From Amoebophrya sp. A120 (taxonomy: Eukaryota > Sar > Dinophyceae > Syndiniales > Amoebophryaceae): a stretch of DNA of 64,000 nt. The stretch is taken from the NCBI GenBank assembly GCA_905178155.1, contig CAJINV010000005.1:306999-370998 (forward strand), written 5' to 3'. Positions 1 to 12,500 of the stretch are shown here, in pieces; within the stretch, counting starts at the first letter, position 1; each line of letters begins with the position of its first letter. The notes under the pieces were generated by a model that saw only the letters and a program-made list of their open reading frames with translations, did no database searches and had not been told where the DNA came from. Both the position numbers and the translations under genes were made by a program.

Positions 1-631
1 TATTGCTGCGTTGCTATGTGTATGTGTCTCTTTCTACACCGCCGTCGTATCGTTTTTCGTTCCGAGCAATGTCTCGTGCAGTACTTGCTTCTTTGCAGAT
101 ATCAGCACAAAATACGAGCGATTTCTTTTCTCGCTGCATTTTCAAACAGGTTAGACATTTGGACTCCCCTTCCCCTCAAGAATTATGATTTTTCCTGAAT
201 TCACTTCTTTCACATAGTTCTCGTTTTCCCCCGAAACAAAAGCCTATCACGAACCGCAATAGAAGTACTGTTTTGCGCATCAACCATAGCTGCAACTCAT
301 CGGGTTTGGGTCCGACTTCGGACTACCGACCGCGGAGGGCAGAAGGGAGCTGCTGTTCCCTTCGGCACGCTGCGGGAGCACAGTCATTACTTCGCATCCC
401 CGTCGGACAAGATGTGGCTTGTATACTCCCGGTTTGTTGTTTTCTGAAACACAATTCACTCACAAGGAAGACAACTCCGAAAGGCTATACGCACGGCCAA
501 TGCACCTTGAACAAGAATTCCCAGTTCGGGAATCGACTACTTACTTCTCATGGATGTCATTTGTGAAGACAGCGTGGACGGAATGGAGGCGACACGGCAG
601 TGAACCAGAGTGCAGAGGCGACGACTAGAAA
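1..631. other. Intergenic stretch, left edge
   Basis: No convincing gene. Only short overlapping frames without recognisable domains occur. The first supported start codon is at 632. Confidence 0.6.
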
Positions 632-3600
632 ATGAATTTGCGCAAGACGAAGGTGAGCCCACCGAGTCCTCGTGACTTCTGCCACGGCCTGCAAAAATTC
701 TGGATCGCCGGAGGGGTGCTATGTTTATCCACGACTTCCTCCGGAGTACACGGGTTTCAGTACTCTACTGCGCGCCAGAAGAGCGCGAGGAGCGCGAGGA
801 CTGCCACCGGCGCAAATGGAGGCAGTAGAGCCAAAACTGTCGCTGAAACGAAGGTGCGAAGCCCCACAAGACACAGCGGGGTAGCCCGAGAGAGCAGCAC
901 AACTGGGGCGATACTTTTGGAAAACGGAGGGCAAGACGACGAAACTGGTTATAACCCTAGTAGAAAGTCGTGGTCAACAACATCTCAGTGGCACGGGGAC
1001 GATCTGATAGATCGGAAAGCCGATAAGCAGGAAGATGAAGCGGACACGTTTTTGCAGGAGAAGCGGTTGGTTGTTTCAAGCAAGACTACTCCGGATCCGG
1101 TGAACGGGCCTTTCCCAACCGCGTCGGGGATAAGCGTGTCGTGCGAGGCCTCGATTTTCGCGAAAGGCGACTGGCAATGGGAGACCGAGAAAGACTGCAC
1201 AGAAGGCAACGCCAATTTGGAGACAAAACTTTTTTGCAACTTTGCTTGCGGTAACTGGGAATATCTGAATGGTAAGTCGAAATGCGACTTCCATGAACCG
1301 ACTCAGTGGCAAAGCCACGAGCTGCGGGCGTGCAAAGTGGAAGCCCCCGCCGACGCGCCGAATAAATACGAAGGCCACTGCTGCAAGTACCAAAACATAG
1401 AGAAGTCCGGCGAGGACATCCGAATGTTCATAAGCGACCATTCACCTGATCCTGAAAATGATGTTGACAATGGCTTCGAGTGTAGACGCCTCGGGCGAAT
1501 TCAGGCAGAGATGCGAAAGCAGGGACAGGACACGCATTTTGGTGTCGCAACTGAAGTTGTCGATGGCGCTCGACAAGAATACAGCTGCGTTGCAGTGCCT
1601 CAGTCTTGCTTAGAATCAGAGGCAAGTGGGCCTGGTGGTACCGCCCCCTGCAGCGCAGCAGGTGCGTGCGACTTCTGCAGCACCGATTCCAGCCAAGGTG
1701 CTTGTTGCAAAAAAGGAGAGACGTACGAGGACGGCCACGTTTGCAACGATATCAAATCTCAAAAGTGTTGCCGCTACTGCTTTTCGTGGCTTTGGATATC
1801 ATGTATCGATTTTTGAAACAGGCGAAATTGATAATTTTTACTGATCTTAATAGCGGCCACCAAACAAGCATGTGTCAGTGTTTCGTAATTTCCAAAGGTG
1901 GTGGACCTGTGCAGCCGATTAGGAGCACGAACTCCGTCAGGGCGGTAGTTACACTTTTGGTTTTGATACACCACCAATCGCTGTCATTCGCCTTCGCAGA
2001 CAAGATCGATGACGCCAATCTGCATTTCCACGAGTGTGTCTTCCTGCCGGGTGAAGAGCCAGTGCCAGCAGAGCCAGAGCCATTGAATTGCACGTGCGCG
2101 AACGGAAACGCCACCGACGCCTGCACATCTGACGCAGTCCAGTCATGTAAAGAATCCGAATGCGATGAGAACTACAGATTTTGGGCTGGCTGGCCGGCAG
2201 ACGCTAGTGTGGCGGTTCAAAACGGGTGCAGACCCACCTGCAGGGGTATTTCAGGCTGCGACGAACAGGACGCTGATGGTGCTTACTACGTGCGGCGGCC
2301 CGATGCCGCCGTGTGCCCACGCCTCTCGGACGAAGTTGCGTTGGGTGATACTTTCCCAGAGGACGCATGCAAAACAGCCTGCTGTCAGCTAGGTTGTAAG
2401 GAACCCTCAGCGGAACTAGCAGAGAGGTATTTGTTGTTTGAGCGCTATTTTCATAGAGATCATACTGCTCGTCCAGTTTTTACGACGGTTTTGCTGTGCG
2501 ATGCATATAGGTTCTTTTTGAACAGAGCTTTAGTGTCTTATGTCTCAAAGAAATGCGAGTTTTTCTCTTTCTCTTTGGTATTGATACTCAATTCGAAACA
2601 CGGAATAACTGCAACTCGAAATCACAAATAGGCTTGATTTGGGATCTATGGAGTGGAAGGCCATTCTTGCAAACGAGAACATGCCCCCGGGCATGCCAGA
2701 ACAAGACGCCATCGGCCACGTCGGCGTGACTTGCAATACCGCGGCATGGCAGGGCGACGACCCAAAGTTCTATTGCGCAGCCGCCGGTAACGAGATACAG
2801 TTTACTGGCTGCGACCAGGAGGTGATTCCGCTGGTGACGCTGAGGTTCGAAATGAAGCTCAATTACACGACGACGGACGTCGGCGGTTCCTCCAGGACAT
2901 TGGCGGACGTGCTTGACTTGGAGGCTTTCAAGACGGCGGTTAAAACTGGCGTAGCTGCCTTTCTGAACGATGCACTACTTGACGGCTCCTCCTTCACGGA
3001 GTCGATAACTGCCGACACAATCGAGATGGTAGAAATAACAGAGAAAGTAGTTGAAGGGGGGGACGCTGGTAGTGGTGGTGCCTCTTCCTTCTTGGTCGTG
3101 GGACGCACCGCCGAGAGTGCTGGACGAATAGACGAGGAGCAGCACGCACAAGCACAGTCCGAAACGCCAGAATGTGGGTTGGACACGTTTGAGAGATGTA
3201 CGCAGCCACAAGGGGGATATGTGCACGGTCCGGCCTGGCAATACGACTACAGCAATCACACGGCAGTAGTTGCGGAGGACTGCAGCTGCCCGACAGGCAC
3301 GAGTTGCTTCATAAAAGCTGCGGCTGAATACGGGGCGTGCTTTGCAAATCGCGCACAGTGCATGTCGGAGGTGTCCCTGTCGGACTTCAAGACCTATTGC
3401 GAGGAGAACTTTGACCAGGAGTACCGCTCGGGGTGCGGGAGTCCGTGGTTGTGCCAAACTATTGACGAGTACAACGCCTGCCTGGACAATCCAAGCAATG
3501 CCGGCTGCAGCCAGAGCCCGCCCCCGCCCGCGCCGGCACTGGAGGCGGTTGCACCGGAAAACGAGGCTGTGGTACTGGTGACGTTTGGGGTGCGGTTCCA

Positions 3601-6600
3601 AAGCGCAGACGACAAAGCCCTACTCGAGGCGAATTGGAATACTACCAAGATGGAGCCACTGGGCATGGACCAAGTTGCGAAGGCCGCGGACCTCCACACA
3701 GCTGTGGTGGCTGCGGTCTCCGAGGAAACCAGCTCGGAGCTGACCGGGGTGGAAATAAACCCCGATTCCACGACTCTGACGATCACGACATTAGCCGATG
3801 CCCCGGACTGTCTTTGCGCGAACGGCGACGTCGTGGCTGGATCCAAGTGCAGCGAGGACGCGCCGCAGAATTGCGACCCCGGAAAATGCGCTCTTCATTA
3901 CGTGCACAAGCCAGGGTGGCCCAGCGCCGCCCAAAACGGTTGCTTTCCGACCTGCGGTCTCGTGGATGCTTGCACGCAACCGGGCAGTGGGGCGAATGAG
4001 GCGTACAAAGTTCAGCTGGACAGCAACGAGGAGTGTCCAGAACTGTCGGACTGCCAGGGAACCTGCTGCGTTGACGGCTGCAAGGCTCCAACCGATCTCG
4101 CCGTGTTGGGCACGTACTAGCATATTGAAATTTTGGTTTTTTCTGGCTCATTAGTCCTCCAATTTTGCAAGGATGTTCAATCAAGGCCACTAAAATATAT
4201 GCGCTTTGCAATTCTCTTTCAAATTTTTCAATTTATCACGACTACTACAGGCTCAGCGAGATACTGGAAGGTTCTTGGGAAGCCTTACTGAGTTCGCCGA
4301 GTATGCGTCCCGGTGCGGTGGGGATCGGGAACGATTTATTCAGTTGCAACCTGACCCATTTCGAGGGTACGCCCAAATTTCGGTGCGACGTTCCGGGGGA
4401 GGCGGTGAACGTGACGGGCTGTACGGCGACCACCACAACACCGCCGGTGCAGGTGGCACTCTATAAGGGTTTTGACCTGTATGTGACAGCCAGCGACGCC
4501 AGCATAGAATCAGAGGACGCGGACACGCAAGCGGCACTAGTGAGTTTTTTACAGCAATCGCTTGCAAAGTTCTTCACGGAACACGGAACGGAAGAGGGGA
4601 TTGTTATCGACACGGACCAGATGGAAGGGTTGAGGGCTACGGTCAAGGAGAAGAACGCAACCACCGAGGTGCTCTTTCTCGAGGTCACCTTTGCGCTCCG
4701 CGTTGACGAGGCGCAGGAGGCCAACGTCAGTAGCGTGTGGGATGCGGACGACGATGCGCTGCCCGCTAAGTTAAAAGATATCTTAATTGATTCGGAGCAG
4801 AGTCGTGGATTGATGGCGGCAGCGAAAATTGCTAGCATCGAGAGAACAGTTGTGTGGGAGGTCGCGGGTTGCCGCGATTTCGAACGGGTGTGTCAAGAGA
4901 ATCAATGCGGGTCGCAACTCGATCTCGATTCGGAACATGCAACGGAGTACTACAGCAAAATAAGTAGCCCGGAGAACGTGGCAGTCGTCAGGGGAAACTT
5001 AACTTCCGGAGAAGTTGTAGGGGCGGTCGTCACTGCCTGCTGCTATCCGCCCTCGGAGAGCGAAACCGTATGCGAAGCCACTACGAGTTCTACCACCACT
5101 ACCACGACAACGACTACGACTGTCACAGAGATCCCCGCACTGACGGTGAGTGGCAACCAAGACGTCACGCTGTCTTGCCCGGGCTGTGGCGACAAGGTCC
5201 CGCTGTATTGCTACGACGTCTGCGGCCAGACCTCCTGGGCCTGGGCGAACTGTGAGGACACACCCATGCAATGCATCGTAAGCGACAGAATCAATTACGT
5301 CGGCGCGTGTTGCAAATACGAGCGAGACAACAAGCGGTACGAGGAGCCCAACGCCAATTGGGATCAGAACACGAACTACGCGACGTCGAATCGGGCGGCC
5401 TGCAACGTTCTAGGCTCACTAGTAAACCACGGAGCAGACTACGGCGTGACGGATGCCTATCTAAACAGCCCCGCCCCACGAGATGACTATTCTTGTGTGG
5501 CGATGCCACGGTGGATATTGAAAATGTACGAAGCGGCGCATAACCCGTGCCGAGGCGTGCTGGCGACTTGCACGGAACCGGGGGTACGCTGTGACGATTG
5601 TCCGCGCGACGATACTGGCGCAGGTCGGGAAAGGGTCTGCTGCAAGAAGGGGGCCACGGAGGGCCTCTGCGGTGACGCCGAGCGGCAGAACGTCCCGTTT
5701 CCTTTTGCCGATAAAATTGCCGACCCGACTTGGTATGAGCCCGAGTGCGTCTTGATGCACACCACCACCACTACCACCACCACCACCAGCACCGCGGAAG
5801 AAACAGCGACAACGACGTCAGCGGGGAGTGGGGAAGGCGCGTCGACTACAGCTGCTCCACCAGGCACCTCGACGGAGAGCATTTCTGACGAAATGACCAC
5901 GACAACCACCTCGACCACTGCTACTGCGGCCGCGGGAGATGAAGCCACCGACGAGGAGGGCATGATCATTCTCCTGGCCGTATCACGCGGAAAAAAGCTA
6001 GTCTAGCAGGTTACTTAGTTCGTTTGTGAAAAGTTTGCGAAGACAAAAATAGCACAAGAAAATTTTGGATAATGTATCCATTCCGCGCGCGGCGCACGCT
6101 CGTTCGCGTGTTGCTTAGACGACGCAAGCGAGGATTTGTGCTGGTGCACTAAATTTTTCTACAAATAGGTCCAGTACAAGAAAAGTATGTTATGCGCGGC
6201 TAGCTTTTTTTTCTGCGGGATAGGCGGCGAGCGGCGTGGTGATTTTACTGCTGGGCGTGGTGGTGATTGCGTGGTTGTTCGTGCGGGCCGCGGCCGCGGC
6301 GGACGAGGAGGGCACCGAAACCGAGGGGGAGCCGGAGTCCATGCGGGAAAAGGCCAAGAAGATGACGCGGCCGAGCTTCGTGCAGGTGTTCAACATCCAC
6401 GGTTCGGGAGACACGTCCGTGCATGTCTCGGACACGTCCGTGCACGAGAAGGCGCCAACGCAGGTGGAGGAGACGTTCGAGAGCGACAAAATGGGCAGCA
6501 TGGCGGCGCGGAACACGGCATCCAAGAAGTCCTCCAATTTATCAAGTGCAAAAATGTCTGGGTCTGGAAGATTGCAAGTTTGTCATGCTTGTCTGGCATG

Positions 6601-8236
6601 ACTCGAGAATCTGTATTGCATAGGCACGAAAATGCCTTCTTACCTGTCATGCAAGAACGCAGTTTGCCATGCGGAATACGTAAGACATGGGAGCCAAAAA
6701 GTTTGTTATGCATAGATGCGTATTGCAGTGCGTCTACCATTCACTTTTGGCATTACAAGTTGCCAGACCCAGACATATTTGCAATCCATACCAGGCCGCG
6801 GAATACGACGCGGACGGGAACCCGCTGAGCAGCAGCAAGGCCCCGGACTCGAAGACGGGCTTCGTCGCCAGCAGCGGGGTCAACGACAAGGTGCCCGCGG
6901 GCGCCACGGACTTCCTGTCGCGGGTATCCCAGGCGGCGGCGGCCGCGCATCCCGACAAGGCGCCGGCGGACGGCGGGCGGAAGTCCATGGCGCAACTGGT
7001 CCTGGAACAGGAACATCAGGGGACCACGTCGAACAAGAAAGAGAACAAAGATGCCACCAACAACGAGTCGAGTCACGCCCGGAAGTCGATGGCGCAGTTG
7101 GTCATTGAGGAGCACGCCAAGCAGTCCACGGACGACGAAGAGGAGGACGTGCAGTCGTTCGCGCCCGGGCACGCCCCGCCCGCCGCGGCTTACCAGAGCG
7201 CCGCCACCGCTACCCCGATCCTCTCGCAGGGCAGCCGCATGAGCGACGGCGGGGGCGTCCAATCCCTGTCGGAAAAGAAGCACGACCCCTCGATTGACGA
7301 TCCCATAGGCGAGCTGGTCAAAACCAAGGAAAAGCTACCTCGTCGAAAACTACCGCATGTCTTCAACAAACTGGGGCCTTCAATAATATTTCGGCTAAAG
7401 AGCCATGACCTGTTTATGCTTTTTCTATTGCTATTTTTTATTTTTTGCATTCAATTATGTGCGGCGCAGTCGCACTAAGCGGCTGTGGGAAATTATATAC
7501 GGGTTGCCACAGATCGTCATCGTCACCGGTCTTGTGTTATACTACCGCCTGCTCGCCCGTTCTGGCCGGGTGGTGAAAGATGGTAGATAGTACCGCTGAA
7601 GTTTTCTTATCCTGCTACTTGGTTCCCCTAATAGAATAAGCTTGGGCATGAGGAGCAAATGGTGGCTGCGGCGATCATCAAACTAGATTTGTTGACACTT
7701 TGATCATGTAAAAGGCCCCAGGAAAGCGAGAAGAGTAGTTTTCACGCGCATAACCGCCGGGGGAGAACGTGCAGGATACCATCGCGAACGTCACTACAAG
7801 CGCACAGCAAGCGTCCGCCAACGTCGCTGCGTCAGCCAAGTCCTCGCGCAAGTCCTCGCGCGAATCGGAGGAGTCGCACGACAATGATAGTCAGGGCAAG
7901 GAGAAAGGAAACCATAAAGTAGACGGAAAGCAGGAGAAGAAGAAGGATCCAGCCGCGCAGAAAAAGAAAAAGGACGCTGCTGCGTCCCATAACTTAACTC
8001 GGTTCGACGACGGAGAAAAAGATACCGACTCGGACAAGAAAGAAAAACAAGCAGAAAAGCACAAAGAGACTAAGGAGAAGCATAAAGACAAGGACAAAAA
8101 GAAGAGCAAAGACAAGGAACTGAAGGACAAAAAGAAAAAGGCCGCAGATGCGTCCGGCAAAAGTGGCCACTTGAAGCCGGCGCGACTGCCGAGCGTGATA
8201 ACGAACAAAGGCCACTCGTCGGACGACCGTGAGTGA
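632..8236 (+). CDS. Cysteine-rich modular single-pass membrane protein (paralogue 1)
   Basis: Family not recognised. Exons read as 632-1749, 1974-2426, 2632-4113, 4251-5980, 6228-6539, 6796 to about 7310, and about 7770-8236. A hydrophobic N-terminal segment (residues about 24-43) looks like a signal peptide or anchor. The ectodomain has repeated Cys modules. One kind (about 1120-2040 and 5140-5760) carries CCK, YSCVA, ACCKK, FADK and ECV signatures. A second kind starts CxCANG (2090-2400 and 3815-4090). A third starts CGLD (3172-3510). Beta-rich spacers and two Thr-rich mucin-like stalks (5090-5130, 5760-5930) lie between. The exon join at 5980/6228 creates a hydrophobic membrane segment, followed by an acidic then Lys-rich cytoplasmic tail. 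Introns 2427-2631 and 4114-4250 are GT-AG and both phase 2, at equivalent positions in the duplicated module. Three introns are introners. The intron near 7310-7770 and the true stop are not resolved. A role as a surface or secretory-organelle protein is inference. Confidence 0.75.
1750..1968. mobile_element. Introner, decayed, family A-like
   Basis: Imperfect terminal inverted repeats are visible: TATCAAATCTCAAAAGTGT at the left, and CACTTTTGGTTTTGATA at the right. Flanking 5-mers are AACGA and CACCA, so the target duplication has decayed. Removing the element plus five bases joins exon end 1749 to 1974 in frame, restoring the C-x(n)-FADK layout seen in the paralogous modules. It has no GT-AG ends. 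Confidence 0.7.
5981..6222. mobile_element. Introner, family E
   Basis: The left end TATCACGCGGAAAAAAGC and right end GCTTTTTTTTCTGCGGGATA are inverted repeats. Flanking 5-mers GGCCG and GGCGG differ at one base. Removing the element plus one 5-mer yields one continuous hydrophobic membrane segment, which supports excision as an intron. Confidence 0.85.
6540..6790. mobile_element. Introner, family A
   Basis: The left end reads TATCAAGTGCAAAAATGTC followed by TGGGTCTGG. The right end is its complement, finishing GCAATCCATA. Flanks CAATT and CCAGG no longer match, but the 5-base rule still joins 6539 to 6796 in frame. The interior resembles the copy at 23461-23725. Confidence 0.85.
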
Positions 8237-9515
8237 AGCGCTTGGAGGGGCGCTACGGCTTCTTGTCTTTTGCTAGATAGGTATAGATTTTTCATCACAC
8301 CGCTATAAAAACACACTGTTTTTCTCGAAAAACAGATAAGTATAGGTCTTTGACATTTTTTTTTACCACTTTTTTTTACCACTTTCTTACCGTATGCGGA
8401 TAGCGCATTATCGTTCTTTGTACGGTACACTTTTACGATTTATCTCCCGCTCGGCTCAGCATGATATTGTTTCTGACCCATATTAATTGTAGAACGACTG
8501 AAAAAGCTGAAGCAAGCCGCAACAAGAACGAGCACGAGATCTCCCTTAGACATTGTCCCTCGCTGGAATTAAACCACTTTCCCCCAGAGAACGAGCACTG
8601 TTTAGTCATATGCTTTTGGTTTTATTAGGTCTACATGCTGCGCGTACGGCGTGTGGTTTGTGTGTTTCGTTGTCTGGTCGACGTGCTTTTGCTCGCAGAG
8701 CCGTCTTGCCCTTGTGTTTGTAGCTTCTCGGTCCTTGTTTATGATGAATGCACTGGACTACGGATATGCAACGCGTTTCTTTCTCGAGACCTTGCCCGCA
8801 CTCCATCGGTTTCGTACCATCGTCCGTCTTCGTCCCACTACGTCGACTTTGCATACGACAGGGTACGTGCAATTTTAGCATGATCGTTTTCATTCCTGCC
8901 TCGTCCTTTTCCAGAGTAATGTCGCGACATCGGTTTGCTTCGGTTGTATCTATCGGCGCCACGACCGGTTGTAACAACGTCGTTCTGTCGGTGCATCTCT
9001 CGTCATCGTTGCGTCCTACACTGTCGTGCAACCATGGTTCGGCTGTAGCGCAAAGCCGACTTTTCGTTTTGCGTGTTGGAAAACCAAAGTAGAAACTTTT
9101 GAAGTGTTTTCCCTACAACATTGATTTGAACAGGATAAAAAGGAGCGCACAGGCTCCCCTTAGCATCTTCCCCAATTGCAATTTGAGTTGATTACTTGCC
9201 CCCCAAGTAGCTGATGCTCTTGCCAAATTCATGTATTTGCCCTGATATTCAGAACTAGAATTTGTAAAAATGTGAAATTTTCTTTGCTTTTTACTGTGCT
9301 TTCCCTATAAGTGACGAACAAAACAACAAGAAGTATCCGGCGAATCAGAGTACCTGCGTTCTTGCACTTGTGGCTCACCACAGCTACGACGTGTTTAATA
9401 CCGTGATGCGCGTCGCCAGCAAACCGAGCATGCTGGAAGTCTTCATTGACGGGCGACGCTGACAACTCTGATAGAAGCAATACGAAGGACGAATCTGTCG
9501 GGAAAAACGACAAAC
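8237..9515. other. Intergenic, paralogue 1 to paralogue 2
   Basis: About 1.3 kb without a supportable gene. It is T-rich near 8340-8400, with a short repeated TTTTTTTACCAC motif. No promoter motif was recognised. Confidence 0.6.
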
Positions 9516-12500
9516 ATGGAAGAATCACTCCACACCTGCTTCGGAGGCTTCACGGGTTCTTCGCCCGAGGCGCGCGTCAGCGGTTTGCCATCGGCGCAGG
9601 CGCAAGAGCCCCCGACTAGACAAGCAAGAGCCTGCATTTTTTACAGAATTTGTTCCAGTACGACTGGCGGTACTAGGCTAACAGCACCCGCCGTCGCTGT
9701 TCCACCCTCCACCGCTACCGGAACGGCGATTTTCAGCCGCGACAGACGATGTCACAGGAAGCACGAGGAACCAACTGGAGGACCTTCATCGCGATCCTCG
9801 CTGTTGCAGCTCTCCCGAGCGGTCGTACTTTTTTTCAGCAGCGACAGTTATCTTCCCGTTGTATCCGGTTTTCAGTTCGTACCGCGAAAGGACCGCGGAG
9901 ATAGGACGAGCCAGGGTACTTCTAAAAAGATGAGTGCACTGCAAAAGAAAATCGTAGCAAAGAGGAACACCACCTCCAAGCGTCGTGCTGGTCCTGGTTT
10001 TGGTACAGCTTTTATTCATACCGGACCCGGAACAACGGAAGCGACTGCAATAGCACGGAGGACGACCAGTAGTTCGGGAGAACAAAAGAGTCGTGGTAGC
10101 CCCTCTACAACGAGAGAAGATTCAAGAGGAGGTTCTTCCACTACAGAGGCAGGTTCTCATCCTCGCAGACCAACTGCAACAGTATCTTCGGGGGCGAGTC
10201 ATGATGATTTCGGGTTGATGTCAAAGTCAGAAGGTGAGCAAGACCTACGCCAAGAAGGGGATAATCTGTCTACAGACGACGAACAGGACGTGGTTCTCAG
10301 TCTGGTGCAAGAAGGTCAGCAAGAAGGATTACTTTCTGCGGAGCAGCGTAAAGAGAAAGACCGGCCTTCCGACGGCGCGACCGAAAGCCAGAGGAATAGA
10401 GGTCTTAGCAGCCGTGAGCGCAATAGTATAGTCGAAAAAGAAAAACGGCACGATTCTTCCTTGCCTCCGTTCATCTCGTCCGGAAATAAAAGCGGCACAG
10501 CTACTACTTCTGCTGACCTGGTGCACGACGACAGTGATGGGGCCAGTTTGTCGGAACGGGGTAGCAGGAGTTATATGCAGCTGGACCTTGTGTCTCAGAA
10601 AAGAGATCAAACGACAGCGTCGACTTCAGGAGCCGCGGGGAGAGACGACGGAAAATTCATGTCACGATCCCTTGCGGCTAGGGGTCTGGTAGAAGAAGTG
10701 AAACTACGGCGAGAAAAGAAAGCCATCATCTCGCAAGCAGAACTAGAAGAGCCGGGTGCGGCGCAAGACAAAAAGATTTTTCCCCACGACCTACGGAACG
10801 GAGACCCGCTTCAGGATGACTTTGACATAGACGAAGACGGCGCGGGCGGCGATGATTATAGCACTTTGGAAGTCGAGGAACGACACGTCGAAGAGCAGAA
10901 GCGGCTCGTGTCTCCCGTCTCGTCCCGCCCTTCGGTGCCGGACAGCGACCATTTTTTAACGTCAAAGGATTTTTTCTTGCAAAGCAGGGAGGTGCAGCAG
11001 GAACCATGGTGGTGGCGGCCCCAGCCACAGCAAGAATCGCAAGCACAGTCCGAAGCGAAAGTATGTGGGTTGGACATTTTTGACAGATGTACGCAGCCAC
11101 AAGGGGGATGGGAGGAGGATGAGGACTACGACTACAGCAGTTACAAGGCAGAAGTCACCACGGAATGCAGCTGCCCGACAGGCACGAGTTGCTTTTTGAA
11201 AGGCGGGGCCGAGTTCGGGGTGTGCTATGAAAATCGCGAACAGTGCATGTCGAAGATGCCGGAATTCAAGGCCTATTGCGAGGTGAACTTTGACCCGAAG
11301 TACCACGAGGGGTGCGGGAGTCCGTGGTTGTGCCAAACTATTGACGAGTACAACGCCTGCCTGGAGAATCCAAACAAAGACGGCTGCAACCTGCCGGCAT
11401 TGGATCTCAACGTGCAACTCGGCTGCCAAGCGGCGGACGGGAGCGATTGCACGACAGCGGGCGGGGGGCCGTTAGACTGCTACAGTAAGTGTGGCCAGTA
11501 TTGGCATTTGAACTACTCTACGATTTGCAAAAGGGTCCTGCTCGTCGGTAAAAACAGCGAAGTAGCAGTTGTACTGGGTGAGCATGTTGACTTGTTTTTT
11601 TGCATTAGGTGGTCATGCTAGTTTAGTAGATTCTTACGCGGCTTCTTGCATGTTTACTTTTATGGGGAAGTGCAAGTGTGTCGCAAACGCTTCAATGCGC
11701 GTCGCGTGCTCAGGGAACTTACTCTGACGCACAGATTTTTCGCCCGTGACGATGTGTGCCGACTGAGTCTGCGAGGTATGATGTTCTTACAAAGAAAATC
11801 AACAAAAAGCGTCCACGTTTCTCACGCTGGAAACTCAGCGAGAGCCACGTGGTCCTCGAACTACGCATGCTGTTGGCACGACGCAACAGGGACACTTTTG
11901 CCCACGATACACCGTGGAGAATGCGACGGCTCACGTTGTAGCAGGAGAGAAACCACATTCAACGCCTGCAGCGCGTCGGCCCCCGTGGGTGCACCGAACA
12001 AGTACATCGGAGCCTGTTGCAAATACGATTCCGGTGCGGCTGCAATAATAAAAATACACACAGACGAGTATGGCACTACATATCAGACCGGCTGCGGCCA
12101 TCTCGTCGACGTGCAAGCCGCCACGGGCTTGCCCACCCTCGGGACCGATCCGCAAGCCATGGGTGGGCTATCCGGGCAGCCGAATGTGTGCATGGCCATC
12201 CCTGATTCGTGCGAGTCGGAGTGCGGCGGGCACGGCGGGGTGTGCGAGTTCTGCAACCCTGGGGACGGCACACAGGGCGCGTGCTGCAAGAAGTCCAAGA
12301 CCGACGAGCAAAACACGCCGGAAGGAAATCCATGCAATGCTCAGTTCTCGAACGGCATGGTCTTTCCGTTCGCCGACAACATGCCTAACAATTCTGACCT
12401 GTGGAAGCACGAGTGCGTGGTGGTTCCCGGAATCATGTTGTATGAAAGTGGACAACTCTACTACTTCGTCCCCGGTCCCCTTATTCGTGATGCAAAGTGC

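Noticed and set aside
7310-7770. Introner between the last tail exons of paralogue 1
   Set aside because: The right side (GCAGGATA) resembles a family B end, but no matching left end with a compatible frame was found. An ordinary intron is equally possible.
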